From: Fonsecaea monophora
Lineage: Eukaryota; Ascomycota; Eurotiomycetes; Chaetothyriales; Herpotrichiellaceae
Direction of reading: 5' to 3'
Length of the DNA stretch: 64,000 bases
Assembly (NCBI RefSeq): GCF_001642475.1
Contig: NW_019173961.1
Coordinates: forward strand, 124,001-188,000
Part shown: piece by piece, positions 33,381 to 45,704 of the stretch
Position numbering within the stretch: position 1 is the stretch's first letter
Layout of the letters: the number at the start of each line of letters is the position of its first letter
Position numbers and translations under genes: made by a program
Notes under the pieces: model-generated
What the model was told of the DNA's origin: nothing
Databases searched by the model: none
The model's input: only the letters and a program-made list of their open reading frames with translations

Positions 33381-35466
33381 GGTAGCGAACAGCTGAAATT
33401 CGAGAGAATGGCGATTGATTCGATTCGGTTGCAAGCAGAAGATAGGCACGAGTAGACGAGTGTACCGGAAGACGGCGAGCTTTTTACACGGAGAACAAAC
33501 GAGTGACTGGTGTAAATGGTGGTAGTAGTGGTTGACAGACAAACAAACAAAAGGGAGGGCGAAGCATGAAACTATAACCGGGCGACAAAAACCTGATATA
33601 AAGGAGAAGCCACAAACCTTTGGGATCGGCGAGTCGAGAGCTAAGCTACAGAGCCTCGCACCACTCACCCATCTCTCATCGCGAGAGTTGGTGGTGTGGT
33701 GTTTGTTCCACCCCCCCAAAAAGTGGTCCTCGACAGGGGTCTCAGGAAATTGGTGTTGCAAACCCGTCGAACCGTCGACCAGACCAGCGCGCAATTTCAA
33801 GGAAGACGAGTTTTCGCACGGCCTGGATTTGCCGTGCGCAAGTTGTCTGGCACCGGCTGCGCAGCAAGCGTGAATTCCATGGGATGGCGTTGGACAACAA
33901 CACAGTAGTAGTGGGAAGGTCTTTTCGTTGTCTGGGCATCATTTCATGCTTGCTCTTTACTGCTTGGTGGCGTCCCATTGATCAAGGTTGATCATCAGGG
34001 TTGAATCTGGCGCGGATCTGTCGCAACCCTCGCCAAGAGGTTTCAGCCACCAAGGAGGAAAGCCATCGAGGTGATAGGCGCGTCTTGGATCTGCGGATAG
34101 GAGAGCTTGACACGCTTGTTGCACGCTTAGACTGCCTTTGAATTGTGTAGTCTGCTGTCCCCCGACTCCTCGACAGAAGCACGCGAGGCTGCGGTCGTGT
34201 TTAGAAAGAGAAGGTTGATGTCTGACATTCCTGACAATGACGTGCTGAAATGAGCGGCGGCAGCTGACGAAAACATCCTTGTCATTATTTTGCCATGTGG
34301 GCGCAGTCACTCCAACAATACTCGGTACCATGCCGACATTGATCGACATGTCCACAACTCGACTTCTCCCAACTCTCACGATGCATTGATCGATTCCCTA
34401 CGAGTACTTTACGGTTGCTCCAGCACCCGACACAGCCACTGGCTCGCTGAGGTCCATTCAAACCTACACTTGCTGCGGTCACGTCCTCCTGATGCCTTCC
34501 CCTACTTCTTCCTTCACCCTGACCCCTTTGATCTACCACCCCGTGCTATGCCCCGAACCTCCGTGCACCGAACGAAAGTTTACCTAGTCCTCAGCGCCGC
34601 TGAGCTTGAAGTCCTCCTCGTGCCATCGAACGGTTCCTCTTCCTTCCTCTGCAAGTCGTCACCATCCACATCAGGTGTAATTAGAAGGGACCAATATCTC
34701 CCAGGACATGTGACACGTGTACGCAGTATCAGAAGAATCGAAAAGAGACAAAAAAAATGAACATGACTGAGATCCAGTATCTATTACGAGAGTTTGGATA
34801 AAACACAGCGTGCTTGGAAAAGGAGAAGATTACTCCTGCTATCTGGTACGTCGGCCGACGGCGCGTTCTCAAAGACAGTGAGTAGTCAACCGTGACAGAG
34901 AGAGAACCAAGCGAGATCCTTCCTTGCCCCCCTGATTGTTCGTCCACACCAAGCCTGTACAGGATCGATTTGAATGCATCAAGATCCGAGATCCTCAAGA
35001 TCCCTCAAGGCCGCCCCCATGAAGCGAAAAGCCAAGCAACCCTGAAGCACAGGCTAACTAAGCTATCTACATCGTTAATGCACGACATATTTTCCCCCAA
35101 TAAGTGGCGTATCTGGGTGCGAAATGAACTCTCAACACAACTTGGGAGGCCTGAACGAGGCTGGCTGTACTGGTCTGGGTAGCACCGCCACTTCCGGTAT
35201 AGATAGCTAGCCTGACCCCTTTTAGTCACTCAAAACGAGAACTGACAAGATACTTGATATTTTTCAGAGTAGTCCTTGAATTCAAACACAAAGCTGTGTT
35301 AACGTGACTTCTCATTTCCCGTATCGGGCATAATATCTACATTTGTTGGCATAATAGCCACTTTGACATCCAGACGGATCTGTTGACCATAACCAACGCC
35401 ATTGTTCCGTATGGCGGCGGAACAACTCTTATTTATATAAAAATCCAGCACAGCTGTTTATTTTCC
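33381..35466. other. Intergenic spacer: GPI-protein upstream region and 3' side of the membrane-protein gene
   Basis: About 2.1 kb with no convincing gene. One exact TACTCGGTAC copy lies at 34319-34328. Frames around 34290-34760 have no ATG start of note and no recognisable sequence. Confidence 0.5.
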
Positions 35467-35972
35467 TCATACCCGACCAGGCTTTGCACCTCCTTTCTTC
35501 GGTACAGTCCAAGGTTCTGGACAGACAGTCTGAATTGTGATTATGTCAGCAAGATGCTCCTCGAGTGAACGGGGACTGAGTATCAACTTACCTCGCCTTC
35601 TGAGTAAGCCCAAAAGTATACAACCACGCCAACAATGTAGTATAATGCCGCATTGGTCGATTGATACATGATGGCTGCAGCCAGAGCTGCCAAGGGATAC
35701 ACCACCAATCTGGCTTCCATGCTCCTATGGAGACCCGGCAACAACTTGACGACCGGAGCGAGCGGCCATTCCCACGCGAGGCTCATGAAGGCCATGATGA
35801 GATTGATGATTTGTAAGACGGGAAAGGGTTTGACGGCTCCGTCGAGGTTCTTGGTGAGGAAGTCCCAGAAGATCTTGGGCCAGAAGAAGCCTTCGAGGCT
35901 GGCCAGGACTTGGTATGTGGCGGCAGTGAGGACGATAAGACGGGCCCAATGGTTCTTGATGAGTTTCCCCAT
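35467..35972 (-). CDS. Conserved small four-helix membrane protein of unknown function
   Basis: Two exons, 35972-35592 and 35529-35467, with a 62-nt intron (GTAAGT..TTCAG, branch site CTGAC), encode 147 aa. The start MGKLIKNHWARLIVLTAATYQ is followed by FFWPKIFWDFLTKNLD, and four hydrophobic helices are visible (about 10-30, 50-70, 86-105, 108-124). The second exon is only 63 nt and adds TVCPEPWTVPKKGGAKPGRV. I recall this as a widely conserved ascomycete family carrying a DUF name (possibly DUF7727), unchecked. Without the small last exon the protein would end at a read-through of the donor. No enzymatic motif is visible. It is divergent from noxA, 2.65 kb away. Confidence 0.8.
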
Positions 35973-38624
35973 GATGTCGCCGAGAAGTGAAGTGTGTGCT
36001 CAAGGAAATTTTGGTGAGGTTGTTTGGTTGGAAACAAAGAGTCGAATAACCAAAAGAATGGAAGTCGTTGTCTAAGCCAAAATGATCGAAAAGAATACGA
36101 GCACACAGAAAAGGACGACCTGCGCCTAGAGATCACCGCAGAAGCATCAGGGTTTGGCGAGGTATATGAGGAGACTTGGGACGGGCAAAGCTTGGTCAAT
36201 GCTTTCCTCCCTTTTGGAAAGGGAGGAATAGGTGATTTCGGTGAGGGTTAAGCCGGTATCAGCAAGTGTTTGGCAGTGTCTGACCTGGTCGTCGCTGGTG
36301 AGGGATCAGCAGTCAGAGGGGGCAGTATCAGGAGTTTGAAAAGTGGTGATCCGGCAGTGTCTGAAGGCTCGAGTACTTGAAGTCTGTGGGTTGGCGCGTA
36401 AGAGATTGGTCGCAGGTGGTGTCTCGCCGCCGAGTGGTTGAGGCGGTTGAGGCGGTTCGGAGACAGAAAGTGTTACAGATGTGGAGTTTGCGACAGCTTG
36501 GACCACAACCACCAACAGTGACTGTGGGTTGGGATTTGGGATGATTTCTTTACTTGTACACTGTTTTGATGGTACTTACTTGACAAGAGGTTGAAAGATC
36601 AAGAAGTAATAACGATATACTCGTGGGAAGATGTGCTTGTCTTCTGGTCAACAGACCTCGAGCTCCCCATGATCTACCGAGCACCCGAGAACAAGCCCAA
36701 CCTACCAAGACCGTTGCTCATCATTGGCGCCATCGCTTTAGTGTGAGATGCAGTGCAGCCATTGGAAACAAAAATCAATCAATAATAGAGCAGACCAGTA
36801 ACCGCCAGATCTGGTGATATTGTTCGCCATGAGGTTTTATGATTCGTGGAGAAGTGGCTTGGTGTGGAGGGGAACGAGGTGACTTTGGTGACTTGGTGAT
36901 GGCGGTGGTGGGCGGGTGGGTATGAGAGCCCGAAAATAGAAATGACAACAGGGCCATCTGCAAGGTGCGAGGTATAGTTCGAGATCTGGAATCCATTACT
37001 ATTCGTAGTAGTTTTGTCGATGTGAGGTGATGAGTGGTGACTGGTTGAGAAGCGCAGTTGATGGCAGCGAATCGAGGGGCAGAATTAAGCACCGACATGG
37101 ATGTGATTGCGGGAGAAGCTGCGGGCGCTAAGGAGCGTGGGACGCTAATGGAAGGATAGGCGAAGGCCCCAACAGCCAATGGAATGGGTGCCCGGGATGA
37201 CTTGAACCCTTAGCCCAGGGACGTCCAGGGACGCATCCACGGTTGCCACCGCCCACGGGATCTTTAGCGGGTCACTAAACTGCTCTAGGCATCCTCGGGC
37301 AGTTTCCAGGGCGCTTCGAAACGGTTTCTGATACGCTGGTCCGCTTCATCTTTTTTCTTGAGCACCTGCAGCAATTGCTGTGCTTGGGTTACTCTTTCCG
37401 GCCAGAATTTACGAGTAATTCATTCACTTCTCTTTGCAGATGCAATAGTCTTGAGTCTTTATGCGTGACTATATCCTCTCGTCACCTCTTCACTGAGCAA
37501 TTCGTCATGCCACGCCTCTTGGAGCTGCTCTTTTTGCCCACGTTTCCTATTTCTTCCTTCCCCCATCCTGTCAGATCAACTCCTCCCCCATCCACCATCG
37601 ACTGGCTCTCGTGCTTCATCTTGTTTCCGGCGGCCGTTTCCCTGACCTTCTTCGTTCCTCACCCACCCACGCCACCCAATAACCGCCCATGGTCCTCAAT
37701 CAGGTAAGACTCTATGAGACCCAGGACCAGGGTTTCATGCAGGTGGATGTCCATCTGGTGCCTTGTGCTCCACTAATTCACCGACCTCCCGCAGAAAGTC
37801 ACTTTTCTATCATCAATCTTGGGTGCAACTCGCATGTCTCTATCCCACGAGGACGGTAAACCACTTCGTTAGTTCCTGTGCAATCAATATCCTTTCACAC
37901 TTTGTTTATCTCTGCTTCTCTTCTACTAAAAATCCCCGCGACAGGACCCTTTACGAACTGATCCCCAGCAACGGGTCGGGTATATCTCACCTCCTAAACC
38001 TCCTCCTACTCCTGTTACATCTCCTGTACCAGATCTCGTGGGTTCCACTTCCCAGCCTGTTTCGGCCTCAACCCTCAGTGCTTCAACCTGTCTTCCATAC
38101 TAAATCGAAGTCGTGTTCCCCCTCTCCGATCCTCACCACTGCTCCCAGACTGTCGTGTTTGAACTCCTGCTTCACCATCATCCCTCACTGCGACACTGCG
38201 GATCCTTGGCCACCGTGCCACCGCGAATCTCATCGATCAATTTACCATCAGTACCACTCCCTCGTGTGATCTATCGTGTGATCTCCCGTTCAACCACCAC
38301 GAAATCTCGGATTGCCAGTCTCCGGCCGGCATCTTTGTTCTATAGCTCCATCTGATCGGTCTTCTCATAAGCCTCTTCTCGCAGCTCTGGTGTGAGCTTA
38401 TTCTTCTGTCAACCAGCAAAATTCATTCGACGCTCTTTTTCTTGTGCTCATCATATCCACCGCATATCGATTGCGTTGCCACGACCTACTTTTTTCTTGG
38501 CTCTTTCTTCGACATGCAGACCAGATAGCCTGGGAAGAACAGAGGAACAATCCCGTCAACGGCCTGGTCAATTGATCATATACATTCCTTTCATATCATC
38601 ATCAACACGGGAAGCTCTAACACC
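35973..38624. other. Divergent spacer with long pyrimidine-rich noxA leader
   Basis: 2.65 kb. The right half (about 37340-38620) is strongly C/T-rich on the plus strand and stop-poor. It has a good intron candidate at 37704-37794 (GTAAGA..CCGCAG, branch CTAAT), which suggests a spliced transcribed leader or an upstream reading frame (see findings). The left half has no clear gene. Confidence 0.5.
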
Positions 38625-40339
38625 ATGGCGACCCTCAAGTCTCATTTTGCTCCGAGCAAGATTATCTTTTACATTCTGTGGTGGGGGTTTCACTGGGGGA
38701 TATTCGCCTATGGATGGTACGTGTGCCAACAGCTCGAGGGACATTTTCAATATCTAATATTCTTTCCAGGTACAAGCAAGCAGCGGATCCCCGTTTGGCT
38801 GGTCTCAATACTCTGACTTTCTCGGTATGGATATCGCGAGGAGCTGGTCTTGTCCTCTCCGTGGACGTCTTGCTCATCCTGCTGCCCATGTGCCGCAACC
38901 TCATGCGGTTTTTGAGACCAAAATTTAGGTGGCTACCGCTTGACGAGACACACTGGTTCCACAGACAGTGTGCCTATGCCATGCTCTTGTTCACCACCGT
39001 CCATGTCACCGCTCACTATGTCAACTTTTTCAACGTCGAAAGAACCCAGATCCGACCCCAGACAGCTATTCAAATCCATTACACCCAAGCCGGTGGTATT
39101 ACCGGTCACATTATGCTGCTGTGCATGTTATTCATGTACACTACCGCCCACCAGAAGATTCGCCAACAGTCCTTTGAGACGTTTTGGTACACCCACCATC
39201 TCTTCATCCCCTTTCTCCTCGCCATGTATACACACGCTGTGGGCTGTTTCGTTCGAGACACAGCCGACCCATTCTCCCCATTTGCTGGCAAGTTGTTTTG
39301 GAAGCACTGCATAGGTTACCAGGGCTGGCGGTGGGAGCTTTGGTCAGGCGGTCTCTACCTTTTTGAGCGGCTCTGGCGCGAAGTCCGTGCAAGACGAGAG
39401 ACCAAGATCACCAAAGTGGTCCGCCATCCTTACGATGCCATGGAAATCCAGTTCCAGAAACCCAGCATGAAGTACAAGGCTGGTCAGTGGCTATTCATCA
39501 ATATTCCCGCTGTGTCGAGCCAACAGTGGCACCCTTTCACAATCACTTCGTGCCCATTCGACCCCTATATTTCGGTGCATGTGCGTCAAGTGGGTGACTG
39601 GACGAAGGCTGTGGGTGATGCATTGGGTTGCGGTCCTGCCCAGGCAAAGGAGTTCGATGACCTGGACAAAGAGGGCATCTATGAAATTGCGCTGCAACAG
39701 GGTCAAGAGATGCCTGCCATTCGGATCGATGGACCTTACGGTGCCCCCGCCGAAGACGTCTTTGACAACGAAATTGCTGTTCTCATCGGCACAGGCATCG
39801 GTGTTACTCCATGGGCCTCAGTGCTCAAGCACATCTACAATATCCGCGCTGGACCCAATCCACCTAGACGTCTCAAGCGTGTTGAATTCCTCTGGGTCAC
39901 CCGCTCTGTCGAGTCCTTCGAGTGGTTCCAGACCCTCCTCACTTCTCTCGAGCGACAATCCGCCGAAGCTGCCGAAAGTGTGGGCGGCCCTGAGTTCCTT
40001 CGTATCCACACTTACCTCACCCAACGTGTCGACGCCAACACGGCAGCAAATATCTACCTCAACACTGTGGGCAATGCAGTTGATCCTCTGACTGCATTAC
40101 GCACCAAGACCCAGTTTGGCCGGCCCGACTTCAAGCGTCTCTTTGGCGCCATGAGAGATGGCCTCATGGACCAGACGTATCTGGACGTGGGCAAGGAGTC
40201 ATCCATTACGGCACAAATGAAGGCCACAGTGGGTGTATACTTTTGTGGACCCAGCGCCGCGGCGAGAGAAATCAAGACCGCCTGTAAAGCGACGAGCAAC
40301 GACCTCGTCAAATTCAGGTTTTGGAAGGAACATTTCTAG
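38625..40339 (+). CDS. noxA: NADPH oxidase NoxA (superoxide-generating)
   Basis: Two exons, 38625-38716 and 38770-40339, with a 53-nt intron (GTACGT..TCCAG), give 553 aa, near the roughly 550 aa of known fungal NoxA. The start MATLKSHFAPSKIIFYILWW sits in a good context (ACACCATGG). Six membrane helices occupy about 1-240, with the heme-ligand histidines in HVTAHYVNFF and THHLFIPFLLAMYTHAVG. The FAD motif HPFTITS is at about 285, the NADPH motif GTGIGVTP at about 370, and the C-terminus ends RFWKEHF, as in the family. NoxA passes electrons from NADPH across the membrane to make superoxide, with NoxR, Rac and NoxD-type partners; it controls sexual development and hyphal fusion in other fungi. 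There are no EF-hands, so it is not NoxC. Confidence 0.97.
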
Positions 40340-41569
40340 AGTCTTGTCGCCCGTGTATGGAAAGGTCAGACTGGCTCTGGCTTTCGGTACCATCTACCGC
40401 GCAGGACCTTGAGACGGTGTGACTTGTTTTCAGCCAGCAAGAGGAAAACCAGAAAGTCTCGACGACAGTCACGTCAAGACGGCACCAAGAGGGACAAGTT
40501 CACTTCCCTCATCTATTCTCCTGCGTCCTTGGATTTTGGGATGTCATGTACAGATTTTCTTTTTCGAAGAGTTTGTTGTTTTTTTAAGCGATTCAAGATA
40601 ACGCCAGAGATACCACAAAGCATGCAATGAGTTGTGCGAGAGAGCGAGGAACAACCAGGCAGGATGGGGAATTGGCCTGGTCACCGGCGGCATCACTATC
40701 AGGTGAAAGCAGACAGTTTGACAGGGTCCTCCCCATCCATGTCTGCATCTATGTATACTATCAGGTTTACAGCCGTCCGTCAGATCCCTGCTTTGATACG
40801 AAAGAGGGAGACAGAAAGAGTACGCGAGAGGGAGAGAGAAAGCTCACAGGTGATCATTGGGGAGGAAAGATACACGAATATACCAGCCTGGAAGGAAGAG
40901 ACAGCTGCATAGCGAGTTCTAGATCTACCAAAGAGGGATCCCTCCAAGATTTCTGTTCTAGCATGACCATGACCACTACCGGGTTCTTCTTCCCCTTTGA
41001 TCATCCCCCCCTCTCAAACTACTCTTCTTTGTTCCCCTGTTTGATCTTTCCCCTTTGCCGCCCCTTCATCTCTTCTTTCATCCGCGCTTCGCTCGAGTAA
41101 GTAAGTAGGTGCTTTACAGCCCGTCCCTTCAGCTACATAGCATATGCGAGTACGGTCTGTGTATTAATTAATTGCTCAGGAGAGATGGAGGACCCATCGA
41201 TAGAGTTAAAAGGACATGGTGAGAAAAAACAGGAAAAGGATCTCGAAGTTTGGAGTGCCCTTGAGAATTTCTTTCCAAGTTCACGACTTTTTTTTTTAAT
41301 TTGAGTAGCTAGCTAATACAAATGCCAGTCATGGGTTGCTGGTCTTTGATGTTTGGGCAGCTCTCTTAACCGCACATGCTGCGGTGTCAATGACCATGGC
41401 CATATTGACATGATTCATGATTTGTCATATCCTCTCCGGAGATATCGTCGTCGCCCCACAATGGAGCCTGTTTCAATCATCACCAACTTCCACTGCTCCC
41501 TTGCTTGTTCACGCTATGACAATAGGCATATCAAGCAGAGCACCTTCACATCAGGTCTGGACTTGAGGT
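40340..41569. other. Intergenic spacer between convergent noxA and Rtc3-like genes
   Basis: About 1.2 kb of 3' flanks. It has a GA-rich patch at about 40798-40850 and a T run at about 41287-41297. No gene recognised. Confidence 0.55.
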
Positions 41570-41992
41570 CTATGCGGTGGGATGTCCTTGTCTGGGACCC
41601 TTGGTCTCGTTGCGGTCACCTCCCCGTTCACCGGTCTAAGAAGAATACATAGTCAGCATATACTTGTTGGCGACGCAGAAGCCGAGAACTTTGATCAAAC
41701 ATACCGTCACAGTTTGTGGTTGTCCCTCTAGGAGAATCTTCTTGATGACTTCATCTTCATTGCTGGTACCAAACTCATTCTCCAGACTGGCTTTGCTTGC
41801 CCCATCCAACTGACCCTGTGCGCCATGTTTGTGGGTGACCATGATCTTGAAGCTATTCACCACTTGTGCAAGAGGAATTGATTGGTCGGCTTGCCATGCT
41901 TTGAGGTCTTGAGGGGATTCGACAAATACGATGAAGTCATCGGTGCTGCCCTTGTAAAAGACTTTGGTGACTTCGCCAACTCCGCGAGGCAT
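41570..41992 (-). CDS. rtc3: SBDS N-domain small protein, Rtc3-like
   Basis: Two exons, 41992-41705 and 41635-41570, with a 69-nt intron (GTATGT..CTTAG, branch GCTGAC), encode 117 aa. The body (VTKVFYKGSTDDFIVFVESP, LAQVVNSFKIMVTHKHGAQG) matches the N-terminal SBDS fold found alone in yeast Rtc3/Hgi1. The short second exon supplies TGERGGDRNETKGPRQG, the loose tail that follows the fold in the fungal relatives I recall. Yeast Rtc3 has been linked to RNA metabolism and stress, and its exact role is open. A candidate STRE (AGGGG) lies upstream near 42422. Without splicing the first exon would end in an unrelated hydrophobic tail, which supports the intron. Confidence 0.82.
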
Positions 41993-44900
41993 GTTGCTGT
42001 CTGGTGGTTAAGTGAAGTTGCTTTTACAACGAGAGATATTGTTTGATTTGGGACTGCGTGATCACACGACTGGTCTGTAGTTAGGCTTGTTGAGATGGTA
42101 GCTATTGGAAGAATGCTGTCGAAAGTCAGACTGGTTTGCTTGATGCGGGGAAACTGTGTACTGGGGGAACTGACCTTGAGATGGAGTTGAAATTTTGGTT
42201 CAGGTCAAAGTGATTGTGAGAGTGAAGTTCGTCTACTTGTATTTAGTGAGCAGAGTACAATTTAACTGCAGGGAGTGAGATCGTATGAGGCTGCGAGTGA
42301 AATAAGAGAGAGGCACGAGATGGAAGCAGAGGCACCAGAGGCAATTGTGGCTATGACGTCAACATGCTTGGGTAGCACAAATGGCAAGAATGGATGACCA
42401 AGTGCGGGTCACGACAATCGTCAGGGGCAGAAAAATTGCCTTGGACTGGAGGTAGCGTGATCTGTGCACCAAGCAGCCCCCATCGCAGTGAACGCACTTG
42501 TTCCCACAGAACCTTCCACCAACTACGTAACTCGATCTACAAGGACCAGTTGGTGCCAGGGACACAGCACAATCCAAGTCTCAACTCCGATCATGCAGCG
42601 GACGCGACCGCAGAGCCTCCACATTTTTGTCGAACATGCTGATGCTTTCCCTTCAGCCCGATGACGTCGGAACCAAAGCCACATGAGGCACACGATCGCC
42701 GTGGCGCAGACTCGAGAGGCAGAGACACTCGGTCCCTGGATGCTATTACTTAGTACAGCTGGTATACAGCTCCTCAAAGGAAAAAAAAGGTGATGCTTAC
42801 ACCAGGCCACTATAGCAAGACGCTTCCTTTTTTTGCACGCCATATTGAGCACTAGAACCCGTCCTTGAAAGGTGTAGTCAACCTCGCCAGCTGTCAACAC
42901 CATTCAATGTCGGAACATAAAATATTGCACTTTGGCCGTGCAGTCCTGCGCCCTTCTGGAATGCCCCAAACCATCGAACCCTGTACTCCCTAAGAAGATG
43001 GATAGCTTGTTTCTCCTTTGGTCCCCGTACACACATAGGGATGCCCGTCACGTTTTTCTCCCTCTCTTGCCGTTTCTGCCATATCCTGCGGAAGGAGTAT
43101 AAAAACCCGGCTGTATTCCTGAACGTGGCATTGCTCATCGTCAAATAAAATCGGATTGCACAACTGGGATTAGGTCAAAACACAAAGCCTCGCCGGTGTC
43201 GAAACGACTCGGTCGAGATGTCGGCGGAGGACAGGCATGCTCGCCCCGACGATGCCTGCAACAGAGCAGAAATTCCATGACATACGTTTTGTAAGGGTCG
43301 ACACCGCCCCATTGCGAAATCTGGCCGAAGGACATCCTGACATCGAGGTGCATTCTCATGTATGGATAATTGCGACATGTTTTAACAAGCCACCAGCAGT
43401 CTGAGCTTGACCGACGACGACCATCTGGAGGCAACTGCAGCCACGGCTTGCACAGATACAATCTAGAGCAAAGTCACAAGGAGGGCGCCCGCCCTTATGT
43501 ATGATCAGTCAAAACACCATAGAAAGACCTGTGCTTAGTGGCAAGTGGACTAGCAATGACGGACAAAACTTAATGGTCGAAGCAACAATTCTCTCTGGCC
43601 AATACTGACAAGGCTCTCTCAACAGCAACATTTCCATCTCCTTTTCATATTTCTGCCCGACGCTGTGTGGTCTCTCCAACCTCGACTGCGTTGCTTCCAC
43701 AATACGAACACCTGAATCTAGCTCAGCCCACGCCTATCTCAATGCGGCGGAGCGGCGCCTCGACATTCATCCCAGGTTCATTCTGCTCTGCCAGGGGTAA
43801 CGGCGCGTACGCAACTCACGGGCCACGTCCAGCAGCGAAGGCCTTGGGTTTGTCTCAGGGCACAAGACAGTGGTCACCCTTGTCCATTATTCATACTCTC
43901 AGCAGATGCGATTGACTGATATCACTTTGAAGAGAAGTCAGAGAGCCAAAGCTACATTTCCATGCCGCCATCGAAGTTCCACACAAACCAAGAAGCCGAA
44001 AAGACCGGCATATGCAGGACGACGAGAGTGGAACTCTAGAGGTTGGCTCCCGGCCTAGTACTTGGTAGAAAGAGGGCGAAATGGAAAAGTGGAGAGGCGA
44101 CCAACGAACAGGGGAATGAATGGGATGTCGACTTTGCCCAGGCGAAGAGCGCCACAAAAGATTGCCGAGCAAGAAGTTCGGCACGGTGAATTGTTCTTCA
44201 TCTCGTGCGTTGTGTGCACAATGGTGAATAGTAGACGCACCTTGAAACATGGCAGGGGCCATAATTCTCGATACTGATTTCTTGTGTGTCCACTGAGGAT
44301 ATGGTTCCTTCCACCACCCCGCAGAGCGGCACAGACAGACGCTGGAGCGGACCTGCAGGGCGCCCCTTATAAGGTTTAACCGACCAAAACTTCCCGACTC
44401 AACCTCGAGGGATCAGCATTTCCCCTTTTGTTCCGGCCAAGCTTCACGGCATACGCGGCATCCGACGTGGCAACAGGAACCAAGGGGTGTCTAAGAAGTT
44501 TGCGGAGTTGGAAACCCGCATTGAGAACGTCCTTTGAACGCGTGGACAGCCAAGAGCGACTGCGAGGGTGATAGAGAGCCCAAACAAGGAGGACCGATAG
44601 CAGAATCCTTCTCGGTCTCCCAACAAGAGACTCCAAGATGCGCTCCTTCTTCGGCTCCTGGAGAGGAACTTCCACACGACAACGAGTGATAAGCCTGAAA
44701 AAAGGCTTGGCTGTCGCTTTTGATGGTCGTATTCATATCAACACAATCGAATGAGAGGTTGAGAAAGGGGTATACGAAATGTTTGTGGAATTTGGCTCAT
44801 TTAACGGTCAGCTTACCGCGTGTCCATCGTGGATCGGATCCTAAGCGCCTTATCAGTTCCACGATTATGTGACGATAGCCACACACCATCCGTGGCGGAT

Positions 44901-45704
44901 AGAGGCACTCCTCGGGTGTTTACACTCGACTCTCTTGCTATCAATTCTCTTTTCTCCTCAGCACTTGACAATGACTTCTAGTCCACACGAGGGTGAATCT
45001 GCTTTCTCAGCCTTGCGAGAGTCGGTTCGTGCCTTATCAACACACGAGCGGATGTGGGTCTTCCCTCGTTTGTACATATGCAGCTGCGAAGATCTCCCCC
45101 CAATTCAGGTTCGTCGATAGCCATTTTTGACTTTTTGCTCAAATCTTTAGTCTGCCATAACACACCCCTTTTCATTTGCGGGATACGATGTGGAGGCAGT
45201 AGAGGGAGCTGATCGGTGGGCGAGGTGTGGGAAAGGAGAGTTCCCCTGCCGTCGAATGCTCCAATCCTTGTGACGGCGCGACAAGGCTTGGAAAAGAGGG
45301 TACGGGGGCCAAGGTTGAAGTGGCTTTTGCACTTGGGAGTGGGTGAGGCAGGGATGTTTGATGAAGCTGGACTCGGTCATGGTGTTGATACGAATCGCAT
45401 GTGCAAGGGTTTTTCTGCCAAATAGAAAGGCAGTAAATGCCTACCTACCTAGCATTTGCCCATGCCCAGCCAGACCTACTGTGTGTTCACAGTCTTTCCA
45501 TCTCCCTGCCCTGCTGTACTTGTTATTGTTGTATATTTATACTATATACGACTGGATGATAAAGTGATATCAGTTGCCCTTCTGTCAGGTGCTAGAATCC
45601 AGTAGGATTCTTTTGTGCTCTCCCTCTTTGGCCCGCCCTTCCTCCTCCTCCCTCCTCCCTCCTCCCTCCCTCCCTGCGTGCCCTTTGCTGTGGTCGAGAT
45701 CAAG
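41993..45704. other. Largest spacer (3.7 kb), divergent Rtc3-like / mannosyltransferase
   Basis: No firm gene. A weak two-exon candidate sits at 44971-45273. A pyrimidine tract of CCTCC repeats at about 45644-45675 lies just before the mannosyltransferase start. Other frames on either strand have no recognisable content. Confidence 0.5.
44971..45273 (+). CDS. Possible small two-exon protein gene (weak)
   Basis: ATG at 44971 follows a C/T-rich run ending in TCCTCAG. Exon 1 (44971-45108, 46 codons, starts MTSSPHEGESAFSALRESV) could be joined by a 42-nt intron (GTTCGT..CTTTAG, 45109-45150) to exon 2 (45151-45273, 40 codons and TGA), giving 86 aa. There is no recognisable domain. The intron is very short and the frame agreement has one chance in three. 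Confidence 0.15.

Noticed and set aside
37180..37255. tRNA-like stretch on the minus strand (GGTTCAAGTC with a CCCGGGCACC tail)
   Set aside because: The T-arm does not pair, there is no matching 5' acceptor strand, and the A-box is absent.
42878..44675. Several 80-125 codon frames in the largest spacer
   Set aside because: Scattered on both strands with no supporting introns, domains or start context.
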